DNA of 57,511 nt from Clostridium sp. D53t1_180928_C8 (lineage in GTDB: Bacteria; Bacillota; Clostridia; Clostridiales; Clostridiaceae): contig NZ_JADPEL010000022.1 of the NCBI RefSeq assembly GCF_015667795.1, forward strand, positions 1-57,511. Direction: 5' to 3'. Made by a program: the position numbers and the translations under genes. Under the pieces are notes generated by a model. That model saw nothing but the letters and a program-made list of their open reading frames with translations, did no database searches and was not told where the DNA came from. How positions within the stretch are numbered: the first letter of the stretch is position 1; each line of letters starts with the position of its first letter. This document shows, piece by piece, positions 7,678-16,910 of this stretch.

Positions 7678-9042
7678 ATGAAAGCTTTAACTAACAAAGA
7701 AAAGTTATTGCCGATCTTTTCTAACAAAAAAGTTGATATGAAAAAAGAAATGCTGGCAGGATTAACGACATTTTTAACTATGGCTTATATTATTGCAGTT
7801 AACCCAAATATTCTATCATCTACAGGTATGCCTGCAGGAGCTTTAGTTACAGCAACGTGTTTAGCTGCGGCAATTGCGTGTATACTTATGGGAGTATTTG
7901 CTAATTTACCATTTGCATTAGCATCTGGAATGGGATTAAATGCATATTTTGCGTATACTGTTGTAGGACAAATGGGGATTTCATGGCAAGTTGCTTTAAC
8001 TGCAGTATTTGTTGAAGGTATTATATTTATTCTTTTATCCTTATTTAAAGTTAGAGAAGCTGTTGTAAATGCTATTCCTAAAAATATGAAGTTAGCAGTA
8101 ACTGGTGGTATAGGATTATTTATAGCTTTCATTGGAATGGTTAACTCTGGATTGGTTGTTGCTAATGAATCAACAATGGTTTCTTTAGGAACATTTACTC
8201 CAGCTGTAATAATAACAATTATAGGACTTATAATTATTGCTGTTTTAGATAAAAAAGGAATAAGAGGAGCTATTCTTTGGGGAATATTAGTTTCTGCTAT
8301 TATAGGTTGGATATTTGCTTTGATTGATAGTGAAGCAGCAGCAAATTTAGGAATTTATTTACCAACAGGAATATTTAAGTTTGAAGGTATTGGAGAAATT
8401 GCAGGAAAAGTTGATTTAGTACATGCCTTTAGTGCTGAAAATATAAAAATGTTTATTACAGTAGTATTTACTTTCTTATTTGTAGATTTCTTTGATACAG
8501 TAGGGACTTTGGTAGGTGTTTGTTCTAAGGCGAAAATGCTTGATGAGAAAGGGAATGTTCCTAATGCAGGAAGAGCCCTTTTAGTTGATGCCGTAGGAAC
8601 AACAGCAGGATCATTATTAGGTGTATCTACAGTTACAACTTATGTTGAAAGTTCGACAGGTGTTGCTGCTGGAGGAAGAACTGGATTTACAGCTATAACA
8701 ACTGGAGTATTATTTTTGATTGCTATGTTCTTTTCACCAATTTTTATAGCTATACCAGGATGTGCAACTGCACCTGCTTTGATTTACGTTGGTTATTTAA
8801 TGCTTGGGGCAGTTAAGGAAATACACTTTGATAATATAACAGAGGGAGTACCAGCCTTTTTAACTATTGCAGCTATGCCTTTAACTTATAGTATTGGTGA
8901 TGGTTTGACTCTTGGAATATTATCATATGTCATAATTAATTTATTATATAGCTTATTTAGTAAGAAGGATGAGAAAATAAAGGTTTCTTGGGTAATGTAT
9001 GTTTTAGCAGTAATATTTATATTAAAATTAATATTCTTATAA
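7678..9042 (+). CDS. NCS2 family purine permease (AzgA/PbuG-like)
   Basis: A 454-residue polytopic inner-membrane protein with about 12-14 hydrophobic segments. The AzgA-subfamily (COG2252) signatures GLTTFLTMAYII near residue 28 and GMGLNAYFAY near residue 84 point to hypoxanthine, guanine or adenine uptake with protons rather than xanthine or uracil; the exact substrate cannot be read from sequence. The ATG follows an AAAGGGGG site. Transcription is predicted to start near 7466 and pass through a leader with an intrinsic terminator, so expression is probably controlled by attenuation. A strong terminator follows, making it monocistronic. Confidence 0.92.
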   Translation: MKALTNKEKLLPIFSNKKVDMKKEMLAGLTTFLTMAYIIAVNPNILSSTGMPAGALVTATCLAAAIACILMGVFANLPFALASGMGLNAYFAYTVVGQMGISWQVALTAVFVEGIIFILLSLFKVREAVVNAIPKNMKLAVTGGIGLFIAFIGMVNSGLVVANESTMVSLGTFTPAVIITIIGLIIIAVLDKKGIRGAILWGILVSAIIGWIFALIDSEAAANLGIYLPTGIFKFEGIGEIAGKVDLVHAFSAENIKMFITVVFTFLFVDFFDTVGTLVGVCSKAKMLDEKGNVPNAGRALLVDAVGTTAGSLLGVSTVTTYVESSTGVAAGGRTGFTAITTGVLFLIAMFFSPIFIAIPGCATAPALIYVGYLMLGAVKEIHFDNITEGVPAFLTIAAMPLTYSIGDGLTLGILSYVIINLLYSLFSKKDEKIKVSWVMYVLAVIFILKLIFL

Positions 9043-9053
9043 AATAATAAAAT

Positions 9054-9092
9054 GGGTAGAAAAAGTTTAAAACTTTTTCTACTCGCTTTTTT
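9054..9092 (+). terminator. Intrinsic terminator of the purine permease
   Basis: GTAGAAAAAGT (9056-9066) pairs perfectly with ACTTTTTCTAC (9072-9082), with G-T and G-C extensions at the base, followed by six T residues. Confidence 0.92.
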
Positions 9093-9155
9093 ATTGATAA
9101 TATTGTATAGGAGTATAGATAAAAAATAAAATGTGAACAATTTGTTAACAAACCA

Positions 9156-9183
9156 TTGACATTAATTGAGTATAGGATATAAA
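9156..9183 (+). promoter_or_regulatory. Sigma-A promoter of the yicC-remA-gmk-rpoZ-coaBC operon
   Basis: A perfect TTGACA (9156-9161) and TATAAA (9178-9183) with a 16-bp spacer, about 90 bp before yicC. Confidence 0.72.
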
Positions 9184-9270
9184 CTAAGTTATATCAAAAA
9201 GATAATAAATAATTTAATTATATAAGTACATAAATTAGTTAAATAAATTATAGAAGGTAAGGAGAATAAT

Positions 9271-10152
9271 ATGATAAGGAGCATGACTAGCTTTGGCAGA
9301 AGTAGCAGTGAAGAAGGAAAGAAAAGATTTTTTACTGTTGAAATGAAAAGCGTAAATAGTAGATATTTAGATGTAAATATTAGAATGCCTAAAACTTTAA
9401 TTTCTCTGGAAGAAGAAATTAGAAAAATGATAAGTAATTCCCTAAATAGAGGAAAAGTTGATGTATTTATCAATTTAAAGAATTACAATGACGGTAGTGG
9501 AGTTCCAAGGGTTGATATTAATTTAGCTAAAGGATATTTTGATTGTCTTAAAGAAATAGAAGAAAAGTTAGGTATAAAAAATGATGTTTCAGTAATGCAA
9601 ATTGCAAGATTCCCAGAAGTAATTAGTGTAGTTGAAGAAGAAGATAAAATAGAAGAAATTTGGGAAGAAATTAAACCTCTTATAAAAGATTCTTTAGATA
9701 TGATGGTTGCAATGAGAGAGGTTGAGGGTAATAAATTAAAAGAAGATATTTTATCTAAGATTTCTGTTATAGAGCAATTAGTTTCAAAAGTTGAAGAGTT
9801 TGCAGATACTATACCAAAAGCGTTTAAAATAAAGCTTGAGGAAAGACTAAAAGAGTTATTAGGAAATGTTGATATAGATGAAAATAGAGTTGCTATGGAA
9901 GTTTGTATGTTAGCTGATAAAGCAACTGTTGATGAAGAAATAATAAGACTTAGAAGTCATATTAATCAAGTTAGAGAAACCTTAAATTTAAATGAACCAG
10001 TTGGTAGAAAACTTGATTTTATAGTTCAAGAAATGAATAGGGAAACTAATACTATAGGTTCAAAATCTAGTGATATCCAAATGACTAATATAGTTATTGA
10101 TATAAAAAATATACTTGAGAAGATAAGAGAACAAGTGCAAAATATAGAATAA
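9271..10152 (+). CDS. yicC: YicC/YloC family endoribonuclease
   Basis: A 293-residue cytosolic protein of the YicC family, recognised from the N-terminal [10 protein letters not shown], the [12 protein letters not shown] segment (about residues 24-36), and a C-terminal DUF1732 with [14 protein letters not shown] (about residues 247-260). Family members are hexameric RNases that affect RNA turnover; E. coli YicC acts on the small RNA RyhB. It is the first gene of a tight operon with remA, gmk, rpoZ and coaBC, the same order as B. subtilis yloC-remA-gmk-rpoZ-coaBC. The start ATG has AAGGAG upstream. Confidence 0.94.
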   Translation: MIRSMTSFGRSSSEEGKKRFFTVEMKSVNSRYLDVNIRMPKTLISLEEEIRKMISNSLNRGKVDVFINLKNYNDGSGVPRVDINLAKGYFDCLKEIEEKLGIKNDVSVMQIARFPEVISVVEEEDKIEEIWEEIKPLIKDSLDMMVAMREVEGNKLKEDILSKISVIEQLVSKVEEFADTIPKAFKIKLEERLKELLGNVDIDENRVAMEVCMLADKATVDEEIIRLRSHINQVRETLNLNEPVGRKLDFIVQEMNRETNTIGSKSSDIQMTNIVIDIKNILEKIREQVQNIE

Positions 10153-10165
10153 TAGGAGGAGAGCA

Positions 10166-10435
10166 ATGGGAATAAAATTGATAAACATTGGTTTTGGTAA
10201 TATAGTATCAGCTAATAGACTTGTTGCAATAGTTAGTCCAGAATCAGCGCCGATTAAAAGAATTATCCAAGAAGCTAGAGATAGAGGGATGCTTATTGAT
10301 GCAACTTATGGAAGAAGAACTAGAGCTGTAATAATTACTGATAGTGATCATGTTATATTATCAGCAGTTCAACCAGAAACTGTTGCACATAGATTAGTAG
10401 CTAAAGATGAAGCTGTAGATGAGGTTGATGAATAA
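10166..10435 (+). CDS. remA: RemA-type DNA-binding regulator (DUF370)
   Basis: An 89-residue protein of the RemA family. In B. subtilis RemA activates biofilm matrix and osmoprotection operons by wrapping DNA on a ring-shaped oligomer. The conserved [10 protein letters not shown] stretch (about residues 9-18) and the basic GRRTRAVI segment (about residues 50-57) are present. AGGAGG lies just before the ATG. The stop overlaps the gmk start by one base. Targets in this organism are unknown; the family call is firm, the role is by analogy. Confidence 0.93.
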   Translation: MGIKLINIGFGNIVSANRLVAIVSPESAPIKRIIQEARDRGMLIDATYGRRTRAVIITDSDHVILSAVQPETVAHRLVAKDEAVDEVDE

Positions 10436-11070
10436 TGCAGAATACTAAAGGATTATTAATTGTAATTTCAGGTCCTTCAGGTGCAGGAAAAGGAACAATA
10501 TGCAAAGCGCTTTTAGAAAAGCACGATGATTTGTTTATTTCTGTTTCTGCAACCACAAGAAGTCCAAGAGCTGGAGAAGTAGATGGAGTAAACTATCACT
10601 TTTTAACAAAGGAAGATTTTATTTCCAAAGTAGAAAGCAATGATTTCTTAGAGTATGCTGAAGTACATGGGAATATGTATGGAACTCCAAAGTTCAAGGT
10701 AGAAGAAATGTTAGCTGAAGGTAAGAATGTCATTTTAGAAATAGATATTCAAGGTGCTTTAAAGGTTAAAGAAAACTTTGGAGAAGGAGTATTTATATTT
10801 ATACTACCTCCATCAATGGAAGAATTAAAACAAAGAATAATTAAAAGAGGTAGTGAAACAGAAGAATCATTAATGACAAGATTTAAAAATGCATATCAAG
10901 AAATAAATTATGTTTCTAAATATAATTATGCAGTAGTTAATGATGAAGTTGATACAGCAGTTATTAAAATAGAAGGAATAATTGCTGCAGAAAAATGTAG
11001 AGTAGATAGAATAAAAGATACAATATTAGATTCTAAGGAGGGCTTAATTCATGAACAACTCTATGATTAA
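10435..11070 (+). CDS. gmk: Guanylate kinase
   Basis: Phosphorylates GMP to GDP with ATP, linking purine salvage to GTP and ppGpp pools. The P-loop GPSGAGKGT spans residues 13-21. The GMP-binding motif SATTRSPRAGEVDGVNYHF follows at about residues 38-56, and the lid RIIKRGSETEE is near residue 133. The 211-residue length is normal. It overlaps remA by one base and rpoZ by 20 bases, so the three are translationally coupled. Confidence 0.97.
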   Translation: MQNTKGLLIVISGPSGAGKGTICKALLEKHDDLFISVSATTRSPRAGEVDGVNYHFLTKEDFISKVESNDFLEYAEVHGNMYGTPKFKVEEMLAEGKNVILEIDIQGALKVKENFGEGVFIFILPPSMEELKQRIIKRGSETEESLMTRFKNAYQEINYVSKYNYAVVNDEVDTAVIKIEGIIAAEKCRVDRIKDTILDSKEGLIHEQLYD

Positions 11071-11269
11071 TCCATCAGTGGTGGACTTATTAAATAAGGT
11101 AGAAGACAGATATTCGCTAGTTATAGTGACATCAAGAAGAGCAAGAGAAATAATAGATGGGAATGAACCATTAACTTTAAATCCTTCAAAAAAACCATTA
11201 ACAATAGCAATCAATGAAGTTAACGAAGGATTAGTTAGTTATCACAAAAGTAATGAAGGAATAAAATAG
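11051..11269 (+). CDS. rpoZ: RNA polymerase omega subunit
   Basis: A 72-residue omega subunit that helps fold and hold beta-prime. It shows the conserved MINPSV..LL, YSLVIVTSRRAREI and KPLTIAINEV blocks. The ATG at 11051 lies inside the gmk coding end and is preceded by AAGGAGGG. A second ATG at 11063 would also give a plausible N terminus but is farther from that site. The gmk-rpoZ-coaBC order is conserved in Firmicutes. Confidence 0.95.
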   Translation: MNNSMINPSVVDLLNKVEDRYSLVIVTSRRAREIIDGNEPLTLNPSKKPLTIAINEVNEGLVSYHKSNEGIK

Positions 11270-11271
11270 TC

Positions 11272-12462
11272 ATGAGTAAATGTGTTGTTATCGGAGTTGC
11301 TGGAGGAATTGCTGTTTATAAGGCATTGGATGTAATTAGTGCTTTAAGAAAAAAGGATATAGAAGTTCATGTTATTATGACTGAAAGTGCAACAAAGTTT
11401 GTAAATCCTTTAACATTCCAATCTATTAGTCAGAACATGGTTGTTACTGATATGTTTGCAGAACCTAAGGCTTGGGAAATCCAACATATTTCATTAGCTC
11501 AAAAAGCTGATTTAATGTTAATTGCACCAGCTACTGCAAATATAATAGGTAAAGTTGCAAATGGTATATCAGATGATATGCTATCAACAACTATAATGGC
11601 AGCATCAAAGGCTAAGGTAATATTTGCACCAGCTATGAATACGCATATGTATCAAAATAAAATAGTTCAAGGGAACATAGAAAAGTTAAAGAGTTATGGA
11701 TATGATTTTATTGAACCAGCTAGTGGAAGATTAGCTTGTGGAGATATTGGAGTTGGAAAACTTGCAGATGTTAATACAATTGTAGAAAGAGTATTAACAG
11801 AGTTAAATGATAAAGAACAAGACTTAAAGGGGAAAAAGGTTCTTATAAGCGCTGGACCAACTATTGCTCCTATTGATCCTGTAAGATATATAACTAATAG
11901 ATCAACAGGAAAAATGGGTTATGCTATAGCTGAAGAAGCTAGAGATAGGGGTGCAGAAGTTGTTTTAGTTTCAGGACCTACAAATTTAAATCCTCCAAAA
12001 AACGTAAGAGTAATAAACATAAAAACTAATGAAGAAATGAAAAATGCAATTCATAGTAATTTTGAATGGGCTGATATAGTTATTAAGTCAGCTGCAGTGG
12101 CTGATTATAAGCCTAAGGAATATAGCGAAGAAAAAATCAAAAAAGGTGAGGGAGATTTAAATCTTTGCTTAACTAGAGATAGTGATATATTAAAATCTTT
12201 AGGAGATATGAAAACTCACCAAATTTTAGTTGGATTTGCAGCAGAAAGCAATGATGTTTTAAAGAATGCAGATAAGAAACTAAAAAACAAGAACTTGGAT
12301 TTTATAGTTGCAAATGATATTACTGCTTCTGATACTGGCTTTGGTAGTGAGGACAACAAAGTAGTTATTCTTTCAAAAAATAATGAAAAGCTAGAGCTAG
12401 ATAAAATGAGCAAAAAAGAGGTTGCAAGTAATATATTTGACATGATTTTAGAAAAGCGCTAA
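11272..12462 (+). CDS. coaBC: Bifunctional phosphopantothenoylcysteine decarboxylase / phosphopantothenate-cysteine ligase
   Basis: Carries out two steps of coenzyme A synthesis. The N-terminal CoaC flavoprotein part (about residues 1-180) has the catalytic His72 in IQHISLA and the substrate motif PAMNTHMY (residues 120-127). The C-terminal CoaB part (about residues 185-396) has the nucleotide-binding ITNRSTGKMG motif; its preference for CTP over ATP is family knowledge. The 396-residue length is standard. It starts 2 bp after rpoZ. The stop codon is embedded in the terminator stem. The following CoA step, coaD, is at 29943-30422 in this window. Confidence 0.97.
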   Translation: MSKCVVIGVAGGIAVYKALDVISALRKKDIEVHVIMTESATKFVNPLTFQSISQNMVVTDMFAEPKAWEIQHISLAQKADLMLIAPATANIIGKVANGISDDMLSTTIMAASKAKVIFAPAMNTHMYQNKIVQGNIEKLKSYGYDFIEPASGRLACGDIGVGKLADVNTIVERVLTELNDKEQDLKGKKVLISAGPTIAPIDPVRYITNRSTGKMGYAIAEEARDRGAEVVLVSGPTNLNPPKNVRVINIKTNEEMKNAIHSNFEWADIVIKSAAVADYKPKEYSEEKIKKGEGDLNLCLTRDSDILKSLGDMKTHQILVGFAAESNDVLKNADKKLKNKNLDFIVANDITASDTGFGSEDNKVVILSKNNEKLELDKMSKKEVASNIFDMILEKR

Positions 12463-12479
12463 TTGCGCTTTTCTTTATA
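12451..12479 (+). terminator. Intrinsic terminator overlapping the coaBC stop codon
   Basis: GAAAAGCGC (12451-12459) pairs with GCGCTTTTC (12465-12473), with the loop containing the TAA stop, then TTTA. The 5' arm encodes the last residues of CoaBC. Confidence 0.82.
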
Positions 12480-12583
12480 TACAATAATGTTAATAGAATG
12501 TAATTATTCAATGAACTCTTATGAGTTTAAATTTAATTGTGAGCGGATATACGTAGCAATTAATGAAGAGTGAGGGTGATAAA

Positions 12584-14791
12584 TTGAATTTATATGCTGA
12601 AATAATATTGAATTCAGAAGCATTAGAAATTGATAGACCTTTTACATATAAGATTCCATTGGAGCTTCAAGAAAAGGTTCAAATAGGTCAAATAGTAAAA
12701 GTACCCTTTGGAATGGGTAATAAAACTTTAGAGGGATTTGTATTAGCAATAAAGCGGGAAGATGAAGTTGACATAAGTTTTAGGGTTAAGAAAATTTCAA
12801 CTATAATAACAGATGACCCGGTTATAGATTTAGATGATATTGCTCTTATTAATTTTTTAAGGGAAAAATATCTATGTAAATATATTGATGCATTTAGATT
12901 ACTTATACCTGTTGGAATTATGAAAGGTGCTAAAAGTAAAAGTAAAAATGTTATAGTATTTAAAAATGACGATTTAAGAGATATCCAAAAGCCAGATGGA
13001 TATATAGACATTATTAATTTTTTAAAAGATAATTCTGGTAAATATACAAAGAGTGAACTTATTAATAATAATTCTATTTCTCAGTATAAATTAAATAAAT
13101 TAATTGAGAAAGGTTTACTTGCAGTAGAAGAGGAAACTGTTTTTAGATATAATAATAGAGCTTATAACGTGGATTATGAAAAAAAGCTAACAATAGAACA
13201 AAAATATGTTCTTGATGAATATAATAGCTCACGGAATAGTTTGTTTTTACTTAAAGGTGTTACCGGTTCAGGAAAAACAGAAGTATATATGAGAATGGTT
13301 GAAGAAGTTTTAGAAAAAAATCAATCAGCTATTGTTTTAGTTCCGGAAATTTCATTAACTCCTCAAATGATTGAAAGATTTAAAGGTAGATTTGGGAAAA
13401 ATGTAGCTTTATTTCATAGTAAGTTATCAGATGGAGAAAGATTTGATGAATGGTTTAGAGTAAAGGAAGGAAAAGCAAAGCTTGTTGTAGGAGCAAGAAG
13501 TGCAATTTTTTTACCAGTAAAGAATTTAGGACTTATTATAATTGATGAAGAGCATGAGAATACTTATAAATCAGATCAGAATCCTAAATACCAAACTAAA
13601 GAGGTTGCAGAGTTCTTAAGTGAGCAAAAAGGCTGTAGAGTTGTATTAGGGTCGGCTACACCTACTATAGAAAGTTATTATAGAGCCTTAATAGGCGAAT
13701 TGGATTTATTAGAATTAAATTCAAGGGTAGATGGCAAAGATATGCCGCCTATGGAGGTTGTTGATATGAGGAATGAGTTAAGAAGTGGAAACATATCTCT
13801 ATTTAGTAGACCACTTTTTAGGGAAATTCAAGAAAAGCTTTCTAATGGGGAACAGATAATTTTGTTTTTAAATAGAAGAGGGTTTTCTACTTTTGTATCC
13901 TGTAGAAGTTGTGGATATGTATTTAAATGTGAAGAATGTGATATTTCTATGACTTATCACAGAAGTGGACTACTAGTTTGCCATTATTGCGGAAAAACTA
14001 AAAGAGCTCCTCAAAAATGTCCTAAATGTGATAGTAAATATGTTAAATTCTTTGGGGCAGGAACTCAAAGAGTTGAAGAGGAAGTAAAGAAGTATTTTAA
14101 AGATGCAAGAGTATTAAGAATGGATGTTGATACTACAAGGTCAAAGGATTCCTATGAAAATATTTATAATACTTTTAAAGAAGGAAAGGCTGATATTCTT
14201 ATAGGAACTCAAATGATATCTAAGGGACTGGATTTTAAAAATGTCACTCTTGTAGGGGTTTTGGCAGCGGATATGTCTATAAACATACCAGATTATAGGG
14301 CGGCAGAGAGGACTTTTCAAATAATTACTCAAGTAGCAGGAAGAGCAGGCCGAGGAGAAAAACAAGGTAAAGTAGTAATACAAACATATACACCAGAGCA
14401 TTATAGTTTAGAATATGCTGTTAATTATGACTATGAAGGATTTTATGAAAAAGAATTTACGGTTAGAGCATTAATGAAATATCCTCCTTTTGGAAAAATA
14501 TTATTAATAAATGCTATATCAAAAAAAGAGGATTTATTAAAGAACTTTATGCATAAAATATCTAATGTGATAAAACCATTAGTTGAAAAGGAAGTAGATG
14601 TTGATATTTTAGGACCAATACCATGCTTGGTAGCTAAGGTTAAAGAAAATTATAGATGGCAAATTGTGATAAAAGGTGAATTTAATTCGGAATTTGCTAA
14701 AAAAATTAAAGAACTACTTTATGATGAGAACAAGAACGTATATAATGATATACGAATAAGTATGGATATAAACCCAAATAATTTATTCTAG
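12584..14791 (+). CDS. priA: Primosomal replication-restart helicase PriA
   Basis: A 3'-5' DNA helicase that reloads the replisome at stalled forks. Features in order: N-terminal DNA-binding domain, Walker A GVTGSGKTEVYM (about residues 225-236), DEEH box in IIDEEHENTYK, an eight-cysteine zinc module beginning CRSCGYVFKCEEC, and helicase motifs V-VI with RAAERTFQIITQVAGRAGRG. I place the start at TTG 12584, since GAGGGTGAT sits 5-6 nt before it. The in-frame ATG at 12563 lies upstream of that site and has none of its own. The length is then 735 residues, close to E. coli PriA. It opens the priA-def-fmt group, as in B. subtilis. Confidence 0.96.
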   Translation: MNLYAEIILNSEALEIDRPFTYKIPLELQEKVQIGQIVKVPFGMGNKTLEGFVLAIKREDEVDISFRVKKISTIITDDPVIDLDDIALINFLREKYLCKYIDAFRLLIPVGIMKGAKSKSKNVIVFKNDDLRDIQKPDGYIDIINFLKDNSGKYTKSELINNNSISQYKLNKLIEKGLLAVEEETVFRYNNRAYNVDYEKKLTIEQKYVLDEYNSSRNSLFLLKGVTGSGKTEVYMRMVEEVLEKNQSAIVLVPEISLTPQMIERFKGRFGKNVALFHSKLSDGERFDEWFRVKEGKAKLVVGARSAIFLPVKNLGLIIIDEEHENTYKSDQNPKYQTKEVAEFLSEQKGCRVVLGSATPTIESYYRALIGELDLLELNSRVDGKDMPPMEVVDMRNELRSGNISLFSRPLFREIQEKLSNGEQIILFLNRRGFSTFVSCRSCGYVFKCEECDISMTYHRSGLLVCHYCGKTKRAPQKCPKCDSKYVKFFGAGTQRVEEEVKKYFKDARVLRMDVDTTRSKDSYENIYNTFKEGKADILIGTQMISKGLDFKNVTLVGVLAADMSINIPDYRAAERTFQIITQVAGRAGRGEKQGKVVIQTYTPEHYSLEYAVNYDYEGFYEKEFTVRALMKYPPFGKILLINAISKKEDLLKNFMHKISNVIKPLVEKEVDVDILGPIPCLVAKVKENYRWQIVIKGEFNSEFAKKIKELLYDENKNVYNDIRISMDINPNNLF

Positions 14792-14802
14792 GAGGAAATA
14801 AA

Positions 14803-15246
14803 ATGGCAATTAGAACTATTAGAACTAAGGGAGACGATGTTTTAAGAAAGAAGTGTAAAGAGGTTACTGAGATAACTAAAAGAGAAATAACTCTTATTAA
14901 TGATATGATTGACACTATGTTTGAGGCAAATGGTGTTGGTTTAGCAGCTCCACAAGTTGGGATACTTAAAAGAATATTCGTTATAGATATTGATGATGAA
15001 AATGGAACAATGGTATTTATTAATCCGGAGATTTTAGAAACTAGCGGAACTCAATGTGGAGAAGAAGGATGCTTAAGTGTTCCAGGTGAATTTAGTGATG
15101 TTGAAAGACCAAACTACGTAAAGGTTAAAGCCTTCAATGAAAAAGGTGAAGAATTTATATTAGAGGGAGAAGGATTATTAGCAAGAGCTATACTACATGA
15201 AAATGATCATTTAGATGGCATTTTATATGTAGATCTTGTAAAATAG
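14803..15246 (+). CDS. def: Peptide deformylase
   Basis: Removes the formyl group from nascent N termini. All three active-site motifs are intact: GVGLAAPQVG (residues 44-53), EGCLS with metal ligand Cys90, and HENDH with His132, Glu133 and His136. At 147 residues it is a short type, typical of clostridia. An AGGAGG site precedes the ATG 11 bp after priA. fmt, which adds the formyl group, follows 13 bp downstream. Confidence 0.97.
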   Translation: MAIRTIRTKGDDVLRKKCKEVTEITKREITLINDMIDTMFEANGVGLAAPQVGILKRIFVIDIDDENGTMVFINPEILETSGTQCGEEGCLSVPGEFSDVERPNYVKVKAFNEKGEEFILEGEGLLARAILHENDHLDGILYVDLVK

Positions 15247-15259
15247 GAGGAAGTTATAA

Positions 15260-16186
15260 ATGAAAATTGTATTTATGGGAACTCCTGATTTTGCTGTTCC
15301 ATCACTAGAAGCTTTAATAGAAAAGTATGGTGTAGAGGCTGTTTTTACACAGCCTGATAGACCAAAAGGAAGAGGTAAGAAAATGGCCTTTTCTGCTGTT
15401 AAAGAGGTGGCTGTTAAGCATGATATAAAAGTGTTGCAGCCAGAAAAATTAAAGGATGATAGAGAGGCTATAGAGTATTTAAAAGAGATAAAGCCAGACT
15501 TTATAATAGTAGTTGCTTTTGGGCAAATATTAACTAAAGAAGTTTTAGATATTCCTAAATATGGCTGCATAAATTTACATGCATCTCTGCTTCCGATGTA
15601 CAGAGGAGCAGCGCCATTAAATTGGGTTGTAATTAATGGAGAAAAGAAATCAGGTAATACAACTATGCTTATGGATGTTGGATTAGATACTGGTGATATG
15701 TTATTAAAAGATGAAGTAGAAATAACTGAAAACATGACAGCTGGAGAGTTACATGATATATTAATGGTTAGAGGCGGAAAACTTTTAATAGAAACAATAG
15801 AAGGTGTTTCTAATGGTACTGTAAAAGGTATAAAACAAGAAGGTGAAACTTGTTATGCAAAAATGCTTTCTAAAAACACTGGGAAAATATCTTGGGATAA
15901 GAGTGCTTTAGAAATTCATAATTTAATTAGAGGGCTTAACCCATGGCCAATTGCACATACTACATATAAAGGGGAAAACATGAAGATATATGAATCAGAA
16001 GTTCTAAATGAAAATAGTAATAAAGAACCTGGAACTATATTAAGTGTTAATAAATCAGGTATGAAAGTTAGTTGTAAAGAAGGGATTTTATTAGTTAAAA
16101 AAGTTCAATTCCCTAATGGAAAGCCATTAACTATTGAACAATATATAAATGGTAAGGATATTGAGTTAGGTTGTAAATTGGTATAA
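15260..16186 (+). CDS. fmt: Methionyl-tRNA formyltransferase
   Basis: Formylates initiator Met-tRNA using 10-formyl-tetrahydrofolate. The N-terminal catalytic domain has Asn105 and His107 in [16 protein letters not shown], and the catalytic aspartate in DVGLDTGD near residue 143. The C-terminal OB-like tRNA-binding domain covers about residues 205-308. The 308-residue length is normal. It is coupled to def in the same operon. Confidence 0.97.
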   Translation: MKIVFMGTPDFAVPSLEALIEKYGVEAVFTQPDRPKGRGKKMAFSAVKEVAVKHDIKVLQPEKLKDDREAIEYLKEIKPDFIIVVAFGQILTKEVLDIPKYGCINLHASLLPMYRGAAPLNWVVINGEKKSGNTTMLMDVGLDTGDMLLKDEVEITENMTAGELHDILMVRGGKLLIETIEGVSNGTVKGIKQEGETCYAKMLSKNTGKISWDKSALEIHNLIRGLNPWPIAHTTYKGENMKIYESEVLNENSNKEPGTILSVNKSGMKVSCKEGILLVKKVQFPNGKPLTIEQYINGKDIELGCKLV

Positions 16187-16204
16187 TATGAAAGGGGAGT
16201 TTGT

Positions 16205-16900
16205 ATGTTTTATCCAGGATTTTATTTTGACAGAACTATGATTTTGTTGCTTCCTGCAATAATAATTGCATTTTGGGCACAATCAAAGGTAAGTAGCACA
16301 TATAAAAAATATAGAACTGTAAGGACTATGAATGGATACACAGGCGAAAATGTTGCAAGAATGATACTTGATGCAGCAGGACTTTATGATGTGCCTGTAG
16401 TTGAAACTAGAGGAGAATTAACGGACCATTATGATCCTACTAGTAGAGTTATAAGATTATCAAGTGATATATATCATGGATCAAGTATAGCAGCTGCAGG
16501 AATAGCAGCTCATGAAGTTGGGCATGCAATTCAGCATAAAGAAGCTTATAAACCTTTAGTATTGAGAACATCAATAGCTACAGCTGTTAATTTTAGCAGT
16601 CAAGCATCCATTATTATTTTTATGATTGGTTTACTTTTTAGTATTCCAATGTTAACAAATATCGGAATTATATTTTTTACAGTAGCAGTAATTTATCAAT
16701 TAATTACATTGCCAGTTGAGTTTAATGCATCAAAAAGAGCATTGACTATATTAGAAAATAGAAATATATTATATGGTAATGAAATTAATGGCGCAAAAAG
16801 GGTTTTAAGCGCAGCAGCAATGACATATGTAGCAGCTGCATTAATGTCAATTTCACAATTAATAAGACTAATTGCAATTAGCAATAGAAATAATGATTAA
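16205..16900 (+). CDS. Neutral zinc metallopeptidase, YugP family membrane protein
   Basis: A 231-residue integral membrane protein of the DUF2268-independent YugP family (COG2738). A first hydrophobic segment covers about residues 10-25, the HEVGH zinc motif has His103, Glu104 and His107, and two or three further hydrophobic segments cover about residues 117-170 and 200-222. A cytosol-facing zinc protease role is inferred from the motif; substrates are unknown. The gene commonly sits between fmt and rsmB in clostridia, as here, with spacings of 18 and 10 bp, so it is cotranscribed. Confidence 0.9.
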   Translation: MFYPGFYFDRTMILLLPAIIIAFWAQSKVSSTYKKYRTVRTMNGYTGENVARMILDAAGLYDVPVVETRGELTDHYDPTSRVIRLSSDIYHGSSIAAAGIAAHEVGHAIQHKEAYKPLVLRTSIATAVNFSSQASIIIFMIGLLFSIPMLTNIGIIFFTVAVIYQLITLPVEFNASKRALTILENRNILYGNEINGAKRVLSAAAMTYVAAALMSISQLIRLIAISNRNND

Positions 16901-16910
16901 GAGGTAACGT

